DNA of 6,946 nt from Anaerolineae bacterium (GTDB taxonomy: Bacteria > Chloroflexota > Anaerolineae > JAADDB01). Where the stretch lies: positions 1-6,946 of the forward strand of contig WFQT01000411.1 of NCBI GenBank assembly GCA_015486895.1, in the 5' to 3' direction. This document shows, piece after piece, positions 5,604 through 6,946 of this stretch. Position 1 is the first letter of the stretch, and each line of letters starts with the position of its first letter. The notes beneath the pieces were generated by a model that saw only the letters and a program-made list of their open reading frames with translations, made no database searches and had not been told where the DNA came from. Position numbers and translations under genes: made by a program.

Positions 5604-6582
5604 GATTACCTATAGGGAGGCTTTAAAAGAAGCCCTCATTGAGGAGATGAAGCGCGATGAGCGCGTCTTTCTCTTAGGCGAGGATATTGCTGATCCTTTT
5701 GGAAGTGCTTATAAGGTTACGCTGGGGCTATCCTCGATTTTCGGTACTGACCGAGTAATCCAGACTCCTATTAGCGAGCAGGGGTTCACCGGAGCGGCTG
5801 TAGGTGCAGCTCTTACGGGAATGCGCCCAGTGGTGGAGTTTATGTATATAGATTTCACAACAATGGCTATGGAACAACTTGTCAACCAGGCAGCTAAGAT
5901 TCGTTACATGTCGGGAGGGCAAGCTAAAGTGCCAGTTGTCTTTCGAACTCAGGGTGGCCCGGGACGATCTTCGGCGGCCCAGCATGCCCAGAGTATAGAA
6001 GCGTTATTCCATCATATACCAGGACTGTTAGTTGCGATGCCTTCATCGGCGTATGATGCTAAAGGTCTCCTTAAGACCGCTATACGGTTAGACGATCCGG
6101 TCATATTCATTGAGCAAAAGCTGCTTTACAATACTAAGGGGGAAGTTCCGGAAGAGGAATACACTATTCCTTTTGGAGTTGCCGATGTTAAACGGAACGG
6201 AACTGATTGCACAGTCGTTGCCACTTCTATGACAGTTCTCAAGGCTCTCAAAGCCGCCGATATTTTAGCGGAGGAAGGAATTAGCATTGAGGTTGTTGAT
6301 CCTCGTACTCTATTCCCATTGGACATAGAGACTATCGTAGAATCAGTCAAGAAGACTTCTCGATTGTTGATAACTCACGAGGCGCCGGAGCGAGGAGGCT
6401 TTGCTGCTGAGGTAGCAGCCCAAGTTGCCAACTTGGCCTTTGACTACTTAGATGCTCCTATCCAGCGGGTATGCGCACCCTCAGTACCGATACCTTTCGC
6501 CCGGAATATGGAGGATTACATTATGATAGATGAGTCCAAAATTGCGGACCGAGTGCGTAAACTGATCCGTGGTGATATCTAA
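5596..6582 (+). CDS. Thiamine diphosphate-dependent dehydrogenase E1, beta subunit (acetoin/pyruvate type)
   Basis: This 328-residue transketolase-like subunit completes the E1 active site with the alpha subunit. Seen: the N-terminal MREITYREALKEAL, FLLGEDIADPFGSAY (25-39) with Glu29, TPISEQGFTGAAVGAAL containing Glu61 (the residue position that activates the thiamine aminopyrimidine in this family), and EFMYIDFTTMAMEQLVNQAAK. Next comes the RTQGGPGRSSAAQHAQS region with His130. IPGLLVAMPSSAYDAKGLL then leads to the C-terminal transketolase domain, with VDPRTLFPLD (234-243) and THEAPERGGFAAEV. The KLLYNTKGEVPEEEYTIPFG stretch (175-194) is of the AcoB/PDH-beta kind. Substrate specificity (acetoin, pyruvate or another 2-oxoacid) is not decidable by eye. 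It overlaps E1-alpha by 8 bases, implying coupled, equal synthesis of the two chains. No E3 gene follows directly. Confidence 0.93.
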   Translation: MREITYREALKEALIEEMKRDERVFLLGEDIADPFGSAYKVTLGLSSIFGTDRVIQTPISEQGFTGAAVGAALTGMRPVVEFMYIDFTTMAMEQLVNQAAKIRYMSGGQAKVPVVFRTQGGPGRSSAAQHAQSIEALFHHIPGLLVAMPSSAYDAKGLLKTAIRLDDPVIFIEQKLLYNTKGEVPEEEYTIPFGVADVKRNGTDCTVVATSMTVLKALKAADILAEEGISIEVVDPRTLFPLDIETIVESVKKTSRLLITHEAPERGGFAAEVAAQVANLAFDYLDAPIQRVCAPSVPIPFARNMEDYIMIDESKIADRVRKLIRGDI

Positions 6583-6744
6583 ACAAGCGGGGGAGAGAAG
6601 CTCACTATCGCAGCGCCACCTAAGTTGATAGGTTTTCAACAGTCGGATGTTTTGGTAACGAGATGTCTGCTCGTGGCGACATCGTCAGTCTGTGTACCTT
6701 TATCTCGTGGATCGAAAAAGTAACCATTTGGGAGAGAATGAATA
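6583..6744 (+). other. 162-base intergenic region with a hairpin before the LeuB-type gene
   Basis: This is the longest gap in the window. GATGTC (6662-6667) and GACATC (6678-6683) are inverted repeats around a 10-base loop; a two-base bulge allows pairing to extend to ACGA/TCGT. No T-run follows, so it is not a classic terminator. A purine-rich GGGGGAGAGAAG near 6589-6600 looks like a ribosome binding site but no start codon sits behind it. A TTGATA at 6625-6630 has no matching -10 at the right distance. GGGAGAG at 6730-6736, 8 bases from ATG 6745, serves the next gene. Confidence 0.45.
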
Positions 6745-6946
6745 ATGAAGTACAGAATTACGTTGTTGCCCGGGGATGGTATTGGCCCTGAAGTAATGGC
6801 TGCCGGGGCAGACGTCCTTCATTTGGTTGGCGACCGGTTTGGTCATGAGTTTGATATGACGGAGGCCATAGTGGGGGGAATTGCCATTGACGAAACTGGA
6901 TCGCCGCTGCCGGAAGAGACCTTGGAACAGTGTCGTTCCTCTGATG
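6745..6946 (+). CDS. Isocitrate/isopropylmalate dehydrogenase family protein (LeuB-like), 3' partial
   Basis: Only the first 67 residues are in the window; the frame is open to the edge. The start MKYRITLLPGDGIGPEVM contains the family's N-terminal PGDGIGPEV, and GGIAIDETGSPLPEETLEQCRSSD (44-67) matches the following segment of 3-isopropylmalate dehydrogenase. The family consists of NAD(P)- and Mg-dependent beta-decarboxylating dehydrogenases acting on malate derivatives: 3-isopropylmalate, isocitrate, homoisocitrate, tartrate or D-malate. The Pro in GDGIGPEV and the GGxAID..G.PLP wording are closer to the isopropylmalate type than to tartrate/D-malate enzymes as I know them, but the specificity residues lie beyond the window. 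The ATG at 6745 is supported by GGGAGAG 8 bases upstream; an ATG at 6738 is in another frame. Next to a 2-oxoacid dehydrogenase complex it may feed that complex rather than leucine synthesis, which is inference. Confidence 0.85.
   Translation, partial: MKYRITLLPGDGIGPEVMAAGADVLHLVGDRFGHEFDMTEAIVGGIAIDETGSPLPEETLEQCRSSD

Noticed and set aside
6662..6683. Intrinsic terminator after E1-beta
   Set aside because: The stem is only 6 perfect pairs and no T-run follows.
6663..6791. 42-codon open frame in the last gap running over the LeuB-type start
   Set aside because: Weak ribosome binding site, no recognisable product, out of frame with a clear gene.
1..6946. CRISPR array, tRNA/rRNA, insertion sequence or attachment sites
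   Set aside because: I saw no spaced direct repeats, RNA gene signatures, transposase fragments or terminal inverted repeats.

Overview
The window is a block of same-strand genes from a bacterium, most plausibly an anaerobic, low-to-moderate-GC Firmicute (Clostridia-like). That reading rests on strong Shine-Dalgarno sites (TAAGGAGG, TTAGGAGG, GGAGGG), base composition that looks balanced by eye, and gene families common in such organisms. It is an inference; no rRNA or other taxonomic marker is present.

Layout, left to right, all on the + strand. (1) The 3' portion of a stand-alone ATP-grasp domain of the PEP synthase / pyruvate phosphate dikinase type (2-919), which ends where the domain ends and has no phosphohistidine or PEP-binding domain fused to it. 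(2) After a 99-base gap containing a 12-base perfect palindrome, a P-loop protein resembling the HPr kinase/phosphorylase catalytic domain (1019-1906). (3) A GntR/FCD regulator (1903-2571) that overlaps gene 2 by an ATGA junction. (4) A small cysteine-rich putative redox protein of the C_GCAxxG_C_C family (2564-3058), overlapping the regulator by 8 bases. (5) Three subunits of a 2-oxoacid/acetoin dehydrogenase complex in the order E2 (3083-4477), E1-alpha (4566-5603), E1-beta (5596-6582). (6) After a 162-base gap with a small hairpin, the start of an isocitrate/isopropylmalate dehydrogenase family gene (6745 to the window end).

Genes 2 to 4 are joined by overlaps and run into the E2 gene after 24 bases, so the kinase-like protein, regulator, redox protein and dehydrogenase complex are probably one transcription unit. 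Biochemically, E1 (thiamine diphosphate) decarboxylates a 2-oxoacid or cleaves acetoin and passes the acyl group to lipoyl-E2, which makes acyl-CoA. A LeuB-type dehydrogenase could supply the 2-oxoacid by oxidative decarboxylation of a 2-hydroxyacid such as a malate derivative. The GntR/FCD protein is a natural local sensor of a carboxylic acid. No E3 (dihydrolipoamide dehydrogenase) is in the window. The roles of the PEP-synthase-like domain, the HPr-kinase-like protein and the redox protein are not known from sequence, and their linkage to this complex is the most interesting aspect of the region. All the individual families are known; what may be undescribed is the combination.
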